Source of the DNA: [Clostridium] saccharolyticum WM1 | Lineage (GTDB): Bacteria > Bacillota > Clostridia > Lachnospirales > Lachnospiraceae | Assembly (NCBI RefSeq): GCF_000144625.1 | Contig: NC_014376.1 | Coordinates: forward strand, 1,488,001 to 1,552,000 | Direction of reading: 5' to 3' | Length of the DNA stretch: 64,000 nt | Shown here: positions 50,701-58,362 of the stretch, one piece after another | Position numbering within the stretch: the stretch's first letter is position 1 | Layout: the number at the start of each line of letters is the position of its first letter | Position numbers and translations under genes: made by a program | Notes under the pieces: generated by a model | The model's input: only the letters and a program-made list of their open reading frames with translations | Told to the model about the DNA's origin: nothing | Databases searched by the model: none

Positions 50701-51146
50701 TGCAAATGGATATTGCCCAAGCAGTTTCTTTTTTTGCTGATGTACCGGAAGTCCGGACAAAACTGCAGTTGATGGAGGAAGTAGGGCTCTCTTATCTGAA
50801 GCTGGGTCAGAGCATTGCGACTCTGAGCGGAGGGGAAGCGCAGAGACTGAAATTAGCGAAAGAGCTTGGAGGAAAGCAGAAAAAACACATGGTTTACATT
50901 TTGGATGAACCCACTACCGGACTGCACTTTCAGGATATTGAGAAGCTTTTGCTGATATTCAGAAAGCTCACAGATGCGGGGCATACCTTATACATCATCG
51001 AACATAATACGGACATTATCCGTGCTTCGGACTGGATGATAGATATAGGCCCGGAGGGAGGAACCGGAGGAGGAAAAATCGTTGCATCAGGGCCCCCGGA
51101 TGAAATCAAAAAAAATACTGCCAGCATTACAGGCAGATATTTGTAA
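47715..51146 (+). CDS. Transglutaminase-like domain fused to a UvrA2-type ABC ATPase
   Basis: A 1143-residue fusion. Residues about 1-250 form a transglutaminase/protease-like core with C95 (GMCRDYA), H132 (EDHWLIEYY) and D149 (RMDAQLD). Residues about 328-1143 are a full UvrA: Walker A GVSGSGKSSLAFDT, zinc knuckle CPYCGVPV...CPVCG, signature LSGGELQRVRLS, Walker B ILDEPSIGLHP, and the second half GVSGSGKSSLVFG, CPACEGQG...CTECKG, LSGGEAQRLKLA, ILDEPTTGLHF. The insertion that binds UvrB is reduced, as in UvrA2/DrrC-type drug-resistance proteins. ATG 47715 follows AGGAGGGAG. It is followed 11 bases later by an MFS exporter under a MerR-type promoter, which suggests resistance to a DNA-binding drug. 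Confidence 0.88.
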   Translation: MKLSSFIKQSIMTNPHQYKSRYEPLPSSPTELLRTVQGLVIHGDQGKLYGVSFSKRQLEEELLRNVPQMLDRLFQIDESPLNTIRLPNLRLIGMCRDYALLLVSFLRHQGIPARLRVGFANYFKSELMYEDHWLIEYYSMEEKRWIRMDAQLDEIQKTHYRIAFNTEDMPADAGYLLGGQAWMLCRSGEQHPEDFGYNKNWKGWHSVKGNLLHDFNSLLGLELLPWDLWTELSTKKYSDLNKSEKNLLDEMAEITVNPDVSEKELLNVLSQLPAAYMESIQSKLRMLGVQEQTEITDPDTLEPKFFIQSVPKTGNAVLPAKQPNDVLMLTGCRQNNLKNIDVSIPKNKLTVITGVSGSGKSSLAFDTIYAEGKRRYLDHMSNAAKMQEFIEKPDFDGIQGLTPTIAIEQKKGSQNPRSTVGTLTGIMDQLRMLFVSIGKPYCPYCGVPVKKDSKNKNRCPVCGNLFQALTVSVFNANTHTGACHVCSGLGFQYKVNPASIVVNENLSVLEGATSYFGKLRGKKPTGNWMVGELYAIAADRNIDLDTPWKELPEDFKNALLYGTGDKVYRFQYNSGGRDTEINRPAAGAVAHIQRLFRESKSEDNPWKQYMYEIPCPVCHGELLCPEARYTTMMGYRLPELAKMPIVRLREWIYSLQGLLSDNQRNKAGEVLQEVQIRIDNLLQVGLPYVTLNRTAPTLSGGELQRVRLSSHLGSDLIGLTYILDEPSIGLHPRDHHRMIDTMKHLRDKGNTVIVVEHDRDTMLEADYIIDIGPGAGVHGGEVVSAGTVEEVKENSLSATGRYLKGEYEWNLSNNRVPHEWLILKGCTGNNLKHIDAYFPLHVMCCITGVSGSGKSSLVFGTLIPALEEAIKNQRNYKKSYQTFEGYETINAFVQMDQSPIGKSSRSTPATYIGIFDMIRARYAKQPKALECGMSESHFSFHSKDGQCPACEGQGQIKIVFQYMADHYVTCTECKGSRYQESVLEVLYKGKNIAEVLQMDIAQAVSFFADVPEVRTKLQLMEEVGLSYLKLGQSIATLSGGEAQRLKLAKELGGKQKKHMVYILDEPTTGLHFQDIEKLLLIFRKLTDAGHTLYIIEHNTDIIRASDWMIDIGPEGGTGGGKIVASGPPDEIKKNTASITGRYL

Positions 51147-51157
51147 GGAGAGTACCG

Positions 51158-52345
51158 ATGAAACCATCAAAAAAAGACACATGGCAGTATAAACTGACGG
51201 CATATATGGTCAGTCAGGGAATCTCTTTGCTGGGCTCATCCATCGTATCTTTGGCAATTATCTGGTATGTTACATTGGGAACAGGCTCCGGCATCATGGT
51301 TGCCGGAGTTACGGTTACCACCTTTTTGCCTCAGGCACTCATCCTGCTGTACGGCGGCGTTTTGGCTGACCGCTATTCACCCAAACGTATTGTGATGATA
51401 AGTGATTCAATGATAGCGCTATCTACTTTTGTTCTTGTGATTTTGTTTATCACCGGTAAGGACAGTATCCGCTGGGTTCTTTTTTTCAATGCACTGCGAT
51501 CCTTTGGTACAGGAATCCAGCTTCCCGCTTCCAAAAGTATTCTGCCGCAGATCGTACCCGGAGAGCAATTAATGAAAGCAAACAGTATCTATACCGGTAT
51601 CTGGAGTACCATCCAGTTGGTATCTCCCGGACTTGGCGGCCTTGTTATGAGCCTGATGTCGATTCCATTTGTTTTTCTAATTGATATAGGAACCGCAATC
51701 ACGGGTGTTTTACTTCTTGCGACTGTAGCAATTCCAGTACGTGAGATGCGGCAAAGTGCTGAAAATAAAAATGAGGGGCTGGTAGATGGATTTCATTACA
51801 TTATGAATTCCATAGCACTGCGAAACAGCATCTTGCTATATACCATATTCTCCTTTCTGGTTGTTCCGGCCTCTCAGCTTACGCCGTTGCTGGCATCCCA
51901 AAATATAGGGAAGGAGGTCTGGATATTAAGTGTAACCGAAACGGCATTTTCCATCGGGGCTTTGGCAGTCAGTGTGTTTATGTCGTACAAAGAACTTCCG
52001 ATTCCTCACGTTAAGCTTATTGGCATTTCGGCTGTTATTTTTGGAGCAACCATGATTTTATTGCTGCCAGCTCACGGCATTGTGGTATTTGCAGTGTTAA
52101 TGATGATTATGGGTGCAGGAAGTCCGTTATACTACACGCCGCTGATTACTCTCATACAGGAGAATACGGAGGATCGCTATATGGGGCGGACGTTTTCATA
52201 TGCAGACTTGTTTTCTACGCTGGCTGCTCCTATTGGCATGGTAGTATTTGGCCCTATGGCCAATGTCAGTATTCTGCTGCCTTTTGTCATTCCAGGTGTT
52301 GGCCTGATCCTTCTGGGGTTTTTGACCGGAAAAAAATTCCGGTAA
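51158..52345 (+). CDS. MFS drug exporter, MFS_3 type
   Basis: The 395-residue protein has about 12 membrane helices and the loop-2/3 motif GGVLADRYSPKRIVM. It resembles enterobactin or macrolide exporters (LGSSIVSLAIIWYVTLGTGS at the start, FNALRSFGTGIQLPASKSIL). It is the second gene of the MerR-type operon, with AAGGAGAGTACCG ahead of the ATG. With the UvrA-type ATPase it would lower the level of a DNA-damaging compound. The substrate is unknown. Confidence 0.88.
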   Translation: MKPSKKDTWQYKLTAYMVSQGISLLGSSIVSLAIIWYVTLGTGSGIMVAGVTVTTFLPQALILLYGGVLADRYSPKRIVMISDSMIALSTFVLVILFITGKDSIRWVLFFNALRSFGTGIQLPASKSILPQIVPGEQLMKANSIYTGIWSTIQLVSPGLGGLVMSLMSIPFVFLIDIGTAITGVLLLATVAIPVREMRQSAENKNEGLVDGFHYIMNSIALRNSILLYTIFSFLVVPASQLTPLLASQNIGKEVWILSVTETAFSIGALAVSVFMSYKELPIPHVKLIGISAVIFGATMILLLPAHGIVVFAVLMMIMGAGSPLYYTPLITLIQENTEDRYMGRTFSYADLFSTLAAPIGMVVFGPMANVSILLPFVIPGVGLILLGFLTGKKFR

Positions 52346-52379
52346 TACAGTCCAGAGGAGCTGCTTTATAAAAATATAG

Positions 52380-53204
52380 TTATAGTTCAATCAAAGGAAT
52401 TTGAATTTCTGTTAAATATTCTTCCGGGTTGTCCGTATCCAGATGATCAATGATAGTAACCTGACGGGAGGTAGTGTCCATTGCATAGGGCTGGTTTTTA
52501 TCAAGCCAGTCCGCAAAGGAACGGTAAGCAGCTGCAATGTTCTCATAGGGGCCGTAAACCATCATGCAGGCCATTTTGTCAACCGGGTCTAGGGTACGGT
52601 AAGTAAAAGCATCTTTGTTATTACCCAAACGCTTCACGAACAGACAGACCTCAATATCCACGCTGGAATCCAAGTGTTCCTCATCATGATAGACTGCCAC
52701 ATTGTTCTGGCTGCTCCGGTCATAGTCTATATGCTCCTGTCCTACAAACTCCATAAGCTCAGCCCAGAGCTTTCCTTCCTCAAAGTGGTTATCCATTTTT
52801 CTGCGGAGGGATATCACGGGATAGGAAGGTATGGATTTAATCGTTACATTATAATATTGATCAAATTTATCTGCTTCAATGTGTGAGATTGAGGAACGAA
52901 TCTGACCGATGCGTTTTTTCTCCACCGTAATGTGTTCTTCTAGTTCTTGAATTTTATCTTGCAGGCATTGAATTAAGAACTGGTCATTCCAATTCTGCAG
53001 TAATTCCTTTGTTTCAGCTACTCCGAAATTAAGATCACGAAGTAAAACGATTTTCTGCAATTCGGGAACTTGTACCGCCGAATACATACGGTATCCCGTT
53101 ACAGGGTCTGTCACTGAGGGCTTTAGTAAGCCTTGATTATCGTAGTAACGGAGCATCCGCACAGAAACATGGGTAAGTTTTGAAAAATCACCGATTTTTA
53201 ACAT
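52380..53204 (-). CDS. MerR-family regulator with GyrI-like effector domain
   Basis: The 274-residue protein begins with a MerR HTH (MLKIGDFSKLTHVSVRMLRY, YDNQGLLKPSVTDPVTGYRM), then a coiled-coil dimerisation helix (about 75-115) and a C-terminal GyrI/BmrR-like ligand domain (IPSYPVISLRRKMDNHFEEG, FTYRTLDPVDKMACMMVYGP). BmrR-type proteins bind lipophilic cations. It is convergent with the MFS gene and is the likely activator of the promoter at 47662-47692. AATATGGAGGTGAACAG is its ribosome site. Confidence 0.9.
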   Translation of the reverse strand: MLKIGDFSKLTHVSVRMLRYYDNQGLLKPSVTDPVTGYRMYSAVQVPELQKIVLLRDLNFGVAETKELLQNWNDQFLIQCLQDKIQELEEHITVEKKRIGQIRSSISHIEADKFDQYYNVTIKSIPSYPVISLRRKMDNHFEEGKLWAELMEFVGQEHIDYDRSSQNNVAVYHDEEHLDSSVDIEVCLFVKRLGNNKDAFTYRTLDPVDKMACMMVYGPYENIAAAYRSFADWLDKNQPYAMDTTSRQVTIIDHLDTDNPEEYLTEIQIPLIEL

Positions 53205-53368
53205 CTGTTCACCTCCATATTACAATTATACGTATTGTTTTATCATACATCAAGTTTGAAAAAGAGTCATTTGAGGTAATTGAATAACAATAACATGTTT
53301 CGAAGTAGGAGATAAATTCTAAAATTGTACTGACAGAAAGAACAGAAAAATCAATACGAAGTATAAAA

Positions 53369-53391
53369 AATCCGAGGTTTATCCTCGGATT
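53369..53391 (-). terminator. Terminator of the FCD-type regulator
   Basis: ATCCGAGG-TTTAT-CCTCGGAT is a perfect eight-pair stem; on the minus strand it is followed by TTTTTTATAC. On the plus strand the trailing TATTTTT could work weakly as well. Confidence 0.8.
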
Positions 53392-53434
53392 ATTTTTAGG
53401 AGAAAGTAATAGACAATATCTCATTTATCTTCAC

Positions 53435-54136
53435 TTAATATATCTGATGCCCTCCTTCCAGGGCTTCATCCAGCTGTTTATCGGTACACCTTCTTGCCGC
53501 TTCCGCATCACGCTCTTTGATGCATTTATAGAGACAAAGTACGCTGTCATACAGTGCCTCTTTCCCGTAACGCAGACAAAAACGCTTCCAAAGCTGTGTT
53601 ACAACCGGCTTAAAAGATATATAAATTAAAGGGATAATACTGTTTCCGCTGATAACGGAAAGTCTGTGATGAAAAGAAAAGGTGGCTGAGACCGTATCTT
53701 CTATCGAAGCGGCATCCGCAACTTCCTCTAATAATCCTTCCAATCCTAGAATATCCTCATTGGATGCATTCTTTATAATCGAATCCGTTGCCAGATGCTC
53801 CAATGCCCGGCGTACTTCAAGTATGGAGTAAATTTCTGCTTGCCCAAGTGTATCTCCGTGATATTCCATAATGGCATTTAAGGTATTGATATTTCCGTTC
53901 TTGCCGAAATCCGCTACAAATACCCCCTGCCTTGGGTGCACTTCCAAAAAACCCTGTTTTTCAAGTTCTGCAAACCCACTGTTAACCACTGCACGGCTTA
54001 CCTGCATCTGCCTTGCAATCTCCCTTTCAGGAGGTAATTTGCTTCCAACCGGGATATGCCCTGATAAAATCATGTCACGAATCTGACATATAAACATTTC
54101 TTTTAAACTCAAAGCACTAAGTTTCTGAAATTCCAT
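53435..54136 (-). CDS. GntR/FadR-type regulator with FCD domain
   Basis: The 233-residue protein has an N-terminal winged HTH (ILSGHIPVGSKLPPEREIAR, QMQVSRAVVNSGFAELEKQG) and a C-terminal FCD helical bundle (EIYSILEVRRALEHLATDSI, FHHRLSVISGNSII). FCD regulators sense small organic acids and use a metal site. A TGGTCATACCA operator lies just upstream of its start, and a second one is in the leader of hypB, so it probably represses itself and the divergent hyp operon. Confidence 0.88.
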   Translation of the reverse strand: MEFQKLSALSLKEMFICQIRDMILSGHIPVGSKLPPEREIARQMQVSRAVVNSGFAELEKQGFLEVHPRQGVFVADFGKNGNINTLNAIMEYHGDTLGQAEIYSILEVRRALEHLATDSIIKNASNEDILGLEGLLEEVADAASIEDTVSATFSFHHRLSVISGNSIIPLIYISFKPVVTQLWKRFCLRYGKEALYDSVLCLYKCIKERDAEAARRCTDKQLDEALEGGHQIY

Positions 54137-54157
54137 ATTTCCCCCTCGTTCTGGCTC

Positions 54158-54168
54158 TGGTCATACCA
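54158..54168. promoter_or_regulatory. FadR/FCD-type operator TGGTCATACCA
   Basis: It fits the GntR/FadR consensus TGGTNNNACCA exactly and extends to CTGGTCATACCAG. It lies 22 bases upstream of the regulator's start codon, the place for autoregulation. Confidence 0.75.
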
Positions 54169-54249
54169 GAAATCAATACTATTTTATCATACATTCTAAC
54201 TAAAAATCAACAAATAAATATGTAATAATGCCAATTATTTTTTGCATTA

Positions 54250-54278
54250 TTGCTAATTTGTATCAAATATTTTATAAT
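54250..54278 (+). promoter_or_regulatory. Promoter of the hypB-hypA operon
   Basis: TTGCTA (54250-54255), 17 bp, TATAAT (54273-54278). Transcription should start near 54285 and give a leader of about 165 bases that has no ORF. Confidence 0.65.
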
Positions 54279-54309
54279 TATATTGTTAAAAAATAAACTA
54301 AGCCATGCA

Positions 54310-54324
54310 CCTGGCTGAACCAGG
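54310..54324 (+). promoter_or_regulatory. Operator-like hairpin in the hypB leader
   Basis: CCTGG-CTGAA-CCAGG is a perfect inverted repeat, about 25 bases downstream of the predicted start. Its core TGGCTGAACCA differs by one base from the FCD operator consensus. Flanking CTAAG (54297-54301) and CTTAG (54328-54332) extend it into a two-step stem, so an RNA role is possible too. Confidence 0.55.
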
Positions 54325-54449
54325 ACTCTTAGGAGAAGTATTCCTGCATCTTGATGGATGAAAGACCTCTGAAGAAAAGGAAAATGCCAAAAATGATGGT
54401 TAAGACAACCGAAGACAGTAAATAGAATGGAAAGAGAGGAGCGCGACAC

Positions 54450-55118
54450 ATGGAAGATTTTAAAGTTCTTGAGATAAAAACAAGTGTCTTTGCTGACAAC
54501 AACATGCAAGCCGGTAAGCTTCGTGAAGAATTAAAGGAGAAAAAGGTCTTCCTTCTTAATCTGATGTCCAGTCCCGGTGCCGGGAAGACCACCACCCTGA
54601 CCCGTACGATTCATGCCCTGAAGAAGGACCTTAACATCGGCGTTATGGAAGCGGATATTGATTCTGACGTAGATGCCCGCACCATTCAGCAAACTGGTGC
54701 AAAGGCGATCCAGCTACATACCGGCGGTATGTGCCATCTGGATGCGGAAATGACCCGCCAGGGGCTAGAGGGTCTTGGTACAGACGGGCTTGATCTTGTA
54801 ATATTAGAAAATGTGGGCAACCTGGTCTGTCCTGCTGAATTTGACACCGGAGCAGTAAAAAATGCCATGATCCTCTCAATACCGGAAGGAGACGACAAAC
54901 CTCTTAAATATCCGCTGATGTTTTCTATTTGCGATGTGATACTGATCAATAAGATGGATGTAATGCCGTACTTTAATTTTGATATGGAAAAATGCAAAGC
55001 TAATATTCGTCTTCGTAATCCCAACGCAATAATCATTCCCATCAGTGCTTTAAAAGAGGAAGGGATTAAGGAATGGACCGACTGGTTAAGCAATGCAGTA
55101 AAATCCTGGTGTGAATAA
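54450..55118 (+). CDS. hypB: Hydrogenase nickel incorporation GTPase HypB
   Basis: HypB supplies nickel for [NiFe] enzyme centres by GTP hydrolysis. The 222-residue protein has the SIMIBI P-loop SSPGAGKTTTL (about residue 37), the metal site with GGMCHLDAEM, VILENVGNLVCP (the cysteine that binds Ni) and the NKMDVMPY guanine motif. There is no His-rich N-terminal nickel store. It is the first gene of the operon with the Fe-S flavoprotein and hypA. GAGAGGAGCGCGACAC precedes the ATG. Confidence 0.93.
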   Translation: MEDFKVLEIKTSVFADNNMQAGKLREELKEKKVFLLNLMSSPGAGKTTTLTRTIHALKKDLNIGVMEADIDSDVDARTIQQTGAKAIQLHTGGMCHLDAEMTRQGLEGLGTDGLDLVILENVGNLVCPAEFDTGAVKNAMILSIPEGDDKPLKYPLMFSICDVILINKMDVMPYFNFDMEKCKANIRLRNPNAIIIPISALKEEGIKEWTDWLSNAVKSWCE

Positions 55119-55188
55119 CATAGGTATCATTATCATATAAAGGTATTCATTACTTCAAATGCGCAAAACAAGTGCGGGAAAGGAAATT

Positions 55189-57873
55189 ATGAGTGAATTA
55201 AGACCTAAAATTGTAAGACTGGCAAAGATGGTAGGCGGTATTGCCGGAGCCATGAACAAAATTAATGAAAATTCTCCCGAATACTACGCTCTAAACGGTG
55301 TTGTAACAGATGACATGGCTGATATTGCTATGATTATCGGGCTGCGTAAGCCCCGTACCTTCGAGTATGTCGCCAAACGCTCCGGAAAGAGTGAAAAAGA
55401 GACAAAGGCCCTCTTAGAGCAGCTGGCCTACACAGGTGTCGCCAAAGTATGGAAGGATAAGGAAGATCATAAAGAACGGTTTTTTGTGAATATCTTTGCC
55501 CCCGGTATGTTAGAAATGATGGTGAATAACCGGGAACAGCTTAACGAACATCCGGAAATCGGCAAAGCCTTTGAAGAATATACCAGACTGCGTCTTGCGC
55601 CTATGGCAGCAAAATTTCCGCAAGGCATGGCAATGATGCGTGTTATTCCGGTAGAAGAGGCCATTAAGGATATCCCCGGTACAAAACCCTGGGAACGTCT
55701 TTCTTACTATCTGGATAAATATGATACATTTTCGGTATCTGACTGTTCCTGCCGCCAGTCACGCCGTGTACTGGATGAGGGCTGCGGTCATCTGGAAAAA
55801 GATATTTGTATCCAGATGGGGGAGGGTGCCGAATATTACATAAAAACAGGCAGAGGACGCCAGATTTCACGGGAAGAAGCGAAAGAAATTATTAAATTTG
55901 CAGAGAATAACGGCCTGATGCATGAAATGCCCCATACCGACGGACTTGGTGAATCAGCGGCCATCTGCAACTGCTGTGGATGCTCCTGCTTCTCCCTGCG
56001 TCTTGCAACCCTTTTTAATACACCGGATTCCATACGTTCCAACTTCACTGCCAATGTAAAAAAGGAAAACTGTGTTGCCTGCGGACAGTGTGTGGAAAAT
56101 TGTCCGGTAAATGCTTTAACGCTTGGCCAAAAGCTCTGCTCCAAAACACCGGTTGCCATAAAGCCAGAACCTACCGCACGTGACCATATCTGGAGAGAAA
56201 GCAACTGGAATGTGGATTACCGGGAGAACCGTAAAGATGTTGCAGAAGAGGGTACCTCTCCCTGCAAGACTGCCTGTCCGGCTCATATTTCCGTGCAGGG
56301 CTACATAAAGCTTGCTGCTTCCGGCCGTTACCACGAAGCATTGGAGCTGATAAAGAAAGAAAATCCTTTCCCTGCTGTCTGCGGACGGATCTGCCCTCAT
56401 GGCTGTGAAAGCGAGTGCACCCGCGGAGATATTGATGAACCGGTTTCCATCGATGAAATCAAAAAGTTTATTGCGGATAAAGAGCTGGATGGTTCGATCC
56501 GCTATATCCCGCCTATGCGTTATCACCTTGGAAATAAAATCGCAGTGGTCGGCTCCGGTCCTTCCGGTCTTTCCTGTGCCTATTACCTTGCTATTGATGG
56601 TTATCAGGTAACCGTATTTGAAAAGGAAGGAAAACTTGGCGGTATGCTTACCCTTGGGATTCCCTCCTTCCGCTTAGAAAAGGAGGTTCTTAATGCGGAA
56701 ATAGACGTTCTGCGTGAAATGGGTGTTGCCTTTCAGACCGGAATTGAAGTCGGAAAAGATATTACTCTTCAAGAACTTCGGAAAGAGGGGTACGAAGCCT
56801 TCTATCTGGCAATCGGCGCACAGGGGGGCAGAAGTCTTGGCATTGAAGGCGAGGACGCTGAAGGTGTTATCTCCGGCGTTGATTTCCTTCGCAATGTAAA
56901 CCTTGGAAGAAAGGCGGAGCTTTCCGGTAATGTCGTTGTGATCGGCGGCGGAAATGTAGCCATTGATGTAGCCCGTACAGGGGTCAGACAGGGGGCTTCT
57001 GCTGTCAATCTTTACTGTCTGGAAAGTCCCGGTGAAATGCCGGCATTACCGGAGGAGATTGCAGAGGCTGAGGAAGATAACGTTTCCTTTCATAATGGCT
57101 GGGGCCCTAAGCGCATCCTGACAGAAGACGGAAAGGTAACCGGGGTGGAATTTAAGCGATGCATCAGTGTATTCGATGAAGACCATCGCTTCGCTCCGAA
57201 GTACGATGAAAATGATACGATCACCGTGGAAGCGGATACCGTACTGCTTTCCATTGGCCAGTCCATTGAGTGGGGCGGACTTCTCTCAGACAGTAAGGTG
57301 GAGCTTGGACGCGGCGGTACTGCCAAAGCGGACAGTCTGACCTTACAGACTTCGGAACCGGACGTTTTTGTCGGCGGTGACTGTTTTACCGGACCTCAAT
57401 TTGCGATCCATGCCATTGCAGCCGGAAAAGAAGGCGCAATCTCGATTCACCGTTATGTACAGCCGGGACAGTCTCTTGTCTTTGGCCGTGACCGCCGGGA
57501 ATACCATGCGTTTGATAAAAATAATGTTGCCATCGGATTACAGGATTTTGATACAACTCCCCGCCAGAGACCAGGTCATTCTCCTGAGAAAAAAGGCAGC
57601 TTCTATGATGAACGGTTGACCTTCACCGAGGAACAGTTAAAGAAAGAGACGGAACGCTGCCTTGGCTGCGGTGCGGTAGAAATCGACCGTTATATGTGTA
57701 TTGGCTGCGGCATGTGCACGACCAAATGCAAATTTGATGCCATTCATTTAGAGCGCACCTATAACACGGTTCCCAATACCTATGAAAAACTTCCTGTCAA
57801 GATTGCCGCCAACGCCATTGTTCGAACCGGAAAGATTGCTGCAACCACCCTCAAAGAAAGCGTTGGCAGATGA
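55189..57873 (+). CDS. Multi-domain 4Fe-4S / FAD-NAD(P) oxidoreductase, GltD-like
   Basis: An 894-residue protein. The N-terminal part has a winged-helix-like region (about 40-110) and a Cys-rich segment (SDCSCRQSRRVL, GCGHLEKDIC, CNCCGCSCFS). A ferredoxin (CVACGQCVENCPV) follows, then a GltD/DPYD-type Fe-S helical domain (CKTACPAHIS, CGRICPHGCESECTRG). FAD- (VVGSGPSGLSCAYYL) and NAD(P)-binding folds (VVVIGGGNVAIDVART) come next, and a last ferredoxin (CIGCGMCTTKCKFDAI). It should pass electrons between NAD(P)H, flavin and ferredoxin. ATG 55189 follows GGAAAGGAAATT; ATG 55159 has no ribosome site. Its place between hypB and hypA suggests a nickel-enzyme link. Confidence 0.85.
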   Translation: MSELRPKIVRLAKMVGGIAGAMNKINENSPEYYALNGVVTDDMADIAMIIGLRKPRTFEYVAKRSGKSEKETKALLEQLAYTGVAKVWKDKEDHKERFFVNIFAPGMLEMMVNNREQLNEHPEIGKAFEEYTRLRLAPMAAKFPQGMAMMRVIPVEEAIKDIPGTKPWERLSYYLDKYDTFSVSDCSCRQSRRVLDEGCGHLEKDICIQMGEGAEYYIKTGRGRQISREEAKEIIKFAENNGLMHEMPHTDGLGESAAICNCCGCSCFSLRLATLFNTPDSIRSNFTANVKKENCVACGQCVENCPVNALTLGQKLCSKTPVAIKPEPTARDHIWRESNWNVDYRENRKDVAEEGTSPCKTACPAHISVQGYIKLAASGRYHEALELIKKENPFPAVCGRICPHGCESECTRGDIDEPVSIDEIKKFIADKELDGSIRYIPPMRYHLGNKIAVVGSGPSGLSCAYYLAIDGYQVTVFEKEGKLGGMLTLGIPSFRLEKEVLNAEIDVLREMGVAFQTGIEVGKDITLQELRKEGYEAFYLAIGAQGGRSLGIEGEDAEGVISGVDFLRNVNLGRKAELSGNVVVIGGGNVAIDVARTGVRQGASAVNLYCLESPGEMPALPEEIAEAEEDNVSFHNGWGPKRILTEDGKVTGVEFKRCISVFDEDHRFAPKYDENDTITVEADTVLLSIGQSIEWGGLLSDSKVELGRGGTAKADSLTLQTSEPDVFVGGDCFTGPQFAIHAIAAGKEGAISIHRYVQPGQSLVFGRDRREYHAFDKNNVAIGLQDFDTTPRQRPGHSPEKKGSFYDERLTFTEEQLKKETERCLGCGAVEIDRYMCIGCGMCTTKCKFDAIHLERTYNTVPNTYEKLPVKIAANAIVRTGKIAATTLKESVGR

Positions 57874-57888
57874 AAAGGAGAGGCAACC

Positions 57889-58230
57889 ATGCATGAGCTT
57901 GGTGTATTAAACTCTATGGTCCACACCATTGAACGTATCGTAAAAGAGCAGAATATAACAGAGGTCCATAAGCTTGTCATCGAAGTCGGCGAGCTTTCCG
58001 GTATCGTGCCCAGATACTTAGAGCAAAGCTGGCCTGCTGCCTCCTATAAGACTTTTATGGAAAAAACAGAGCTGGAACTTATTGTCATTCCCGGTATTGT
58101 GAAATGCAAAGGCTGCGGCAGGGTATTTAATGCCGTCTACAGTGATTTAAATTGCCCTGACTGCGGCAGTATGGATATGGAAATCCTGGAGGGCGATGAC
58201 ATGATTATTAAGGAAATCGTGTGCTACTAA
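57889..58230 (+). CDS. hypA: Hydrogenase maturation nickel chaperone HypA
   Basis: The 113-residue protein has the N-terminal nickel motif MHELG and the zinc site CKGCGRVF ... CPDCGS of HypA. With HypB it delivers Ni to [NiFe] sites. It follows the flavoprotein by 15 bases (AAAAGGAGAGGCAACC). No hydrogenase large or small subunit, and no hypC, hypD, hypE or hypF, lies in the window. Confidence 0.93.
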   Translation: MHELGVLNSMVHTIERIVKEQNITEVHKLVIEVGELSGIVPRYLEQSWPAASYKTFMEKTELELIVIPGIVKCKGCGRVFNAVYSDLNCPDCGSMDMEILEGDDMIIKEIVCY

Positions 58231-58362
58231 AGGATTCCGCCAATGAAGCGTCGGAGGCTTTGGAAGAAGGAATCGCCAGTTAAAAGTCAAAGGAAAATGT
58301 CAGAATGTTCTCATGAATTTAATATGAAAGAATGGAAGCGTGTGAAACAAGGAGGAATGGGT

